From positions 372,001-436,000 of the forward strand of contig NC_011887.1 of NCBI RefSeq assembly GCF_000022085.1: a stretch of 64,000 bases of DNA, written 5' to 3'. Below, one piece after another: positions 63,176 to 64,000 of the stretch; the stretch's first letter is position 1, and the number at the start of each line of letters is the position of its first letter. The notes beneath the pieces are model-generated. The model saw nothing but the letters and a program-made list of their open reading frames with translations, made no database searches and had not been told where the DNA came from. Origin of the DNA: Methylobacterium nodulans ORS 2060 (GTDB taxonomy: Bacteria > Pseudomonadota > Alphaproteobacteria > Rhizobiales > Beijerinckiaceae). A program made the translations under genes and the position numbers.

Positions 63176-64000
63176 ATGGCAGAGGAAGCGCCGGGCCGAC
63201 CAGAGGCCTCGTCCCATCTGGAGACTTGGGCGGCCCTTCTTCTGGCCGCGCACGCGAACTTCGCTGGGCAGGTCGCCGTCGTGAGGCCGGAGGGCGCCTG
63301 GTCCTACGCGGACGTCCTGGGCGCCGCGAGTCGCTGCGCGGGCCGGCTCTCTGGCCTTGGCGTGACGCGCGGGGCGCGCGTGGTGATCGCACTGGACAAC
63401 CGGCCCGAGACGGTCGTGATCGAGCGCGCGCTCGCCCTGTGGGGCTTCGTCCGCGTCGCGCTGAGCCCCCGCCTGCATCCCGAGGAGATCGATTTCATCG
63501 CGGCGGATTGCGAGGCGGCAGTGGTGATCTGCGAGGCGGCGGTCGCGGGTGCCCTGAGATGCGAGGCGACCGTCGTGAGTGCCGAGCCGCACCCCGCTGC
63601 CACCCTCTCCCTCGACGCACTGATGGCGGAGGCCACCGCGCCGGCCCTGCCGGCGATCGGCCCTGACGACCTCGCGTCCCTGATGTACACGTCCGGCACG
63701 ACGGGACGACCGAAGGGCGCCATGAACACGCATCGCAACTGGCACGCGATGGCGACGCGCATGGCCTCCATCCTCCCGCCAATCGGGCCGGGCGACGTTC
63801 TTCTCCATGTCGCCCCGATGAGCCACTTCAGCGGTTCGGTCGCGTCCGCCTACGCGGCGAACGGCGCCGCCATCGCGACCCTGCGCCGGTTCGATCCCGC
63901 GCGCGCCGTCGCGGTTGCGCGGCAGATTGGGGCGACCTGCATGCCCTTGGTTCCCACCATGGTGCTCGACCTAATCGCCGGGCGGGACGAGGGGCCGCTC
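63176..64000 (+). CDS. AMP-dependent acyl-CoA synthetase, 5' part
   Basis: 275 codons are visible; the frame runs off the window. ANL superfamily features: WSYADVLGAASRCAGRLSGL, VVIALDNRPETVVIERALAL, the P-loop LASLMYTSGTTGRPKGAMNT and LHVAPMSHFSGSVASAYAAN. It activates a carboxylic acid to its CoA ester through an acyl-adenylate. It starts five bases after the previous stop, in the same operon as the MaoC, CoA-transferase and binding-protein genes. Confidence 0.92.
   Translation, partial: MAEEAPGRPEASSHLETWAALLLAAHANFAGQVAVVRPEGAWSYADVLGAASRCAGRLSGLGVTRGARVVIALDNRPETVVIERALALWGFVRVALSPRLHPEEIDFIAADCEAAVVICEAAVAGALRCEATVVSAEPHPAATLSLDALMAEATAPALPAIGPDDLASLMYTSGTTGRPKGAMNTHRNWHAMATRMASILPPIGPGDVLLHVAPMSHFSGSVASAYAANGAAIATLRRFDPARAVAVARQIGATCMPLVPTMVLDLIAGRDEGPL

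Overview
The window reads as accessory DNA from a high-GC alphaproteobacterium, most likely Methylobacterium or a close relative. The basis is the family content (BA14K-like repeat protein, phasins, MucR C-terminal proteins, catalase-peroxidase, DUF938 and DUF1254 proteins) and the strong GC bias. This is inference from protein character, not from a database search. No rRNA, tRNA or CRISPR array was seen.

Layout. 0-3 kb: small hypothetical genes, a BA14K-type gene broken by an in-frame TGA, and a FemAB-like transferase. 3.3-8.2 kb: a minus-strand peptide export cassette. A 51-residue precursor with a canonical double-glycine-type leader and a Lys/Ser/His-rich core is followed by a ParB-fold-like protein, an HlyD-type adaptor and a C39-peptidase ABC exporter. 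This is the most interesting locus in the window. 9-15.3 kb: a ChrB-domain gene joined to transposase debris, an IS1182-type element in a small gene, and a three-gene methyltransferase / glycosyltransferase / DMT-transporter operon. 15.7-22.7 kb: DoxX, an M20 peptidase and katG, with a dead remnant of a divergent oxyR-like gene.

23-28.3 kb is a decayed prophage-like island on the minus strand. It holds small membrane proteins, a frameshifted DUF6527 gene, an HNH nuclease spliced onto a dead LuxR-type regulator, a NusG-like gene split by an IS630 element, and a short MucR-type protein. 29.4-31.3 kb: a second IS1182 copy sits in the signal peptide of a secreted protein; removing it with one CTAG restores the frame. 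31-46 kb: DUF1254 protein, a MITE-like inverted repeat, phasin genes, a decayed ISL3 element, DUF938 methyltransferase, phytochelatin-synthase-like protein, TerC, more phage-type genes and a MarR-GNAT fusion. 45-54 kb: alpha/beta hydrolase, a frameshifted FAD monooxygenase, DMT transporter, a 10-repeat TPR protein of lower GC, and small genes.

54-64 kb is better-preserved catabolic DNA. A DeoR-type repressor faces a translationally coupled operon (FAD-linked oxidase, PdxA2-type dehydrogenase, four-carbon acid-sugar kinase), which suggests four-carbon sugar acid catabolism. A second transcription unit with its own palindromic operator follows: MFS transporter, MaoC dehydratase, class III CoA-transferase, a solute-binding-fold protein without signal peptide, and an acyl-CoA synthetase that runs off the window. 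Several dispersed non-genic repeats link otherwise unrelated parts of the region.
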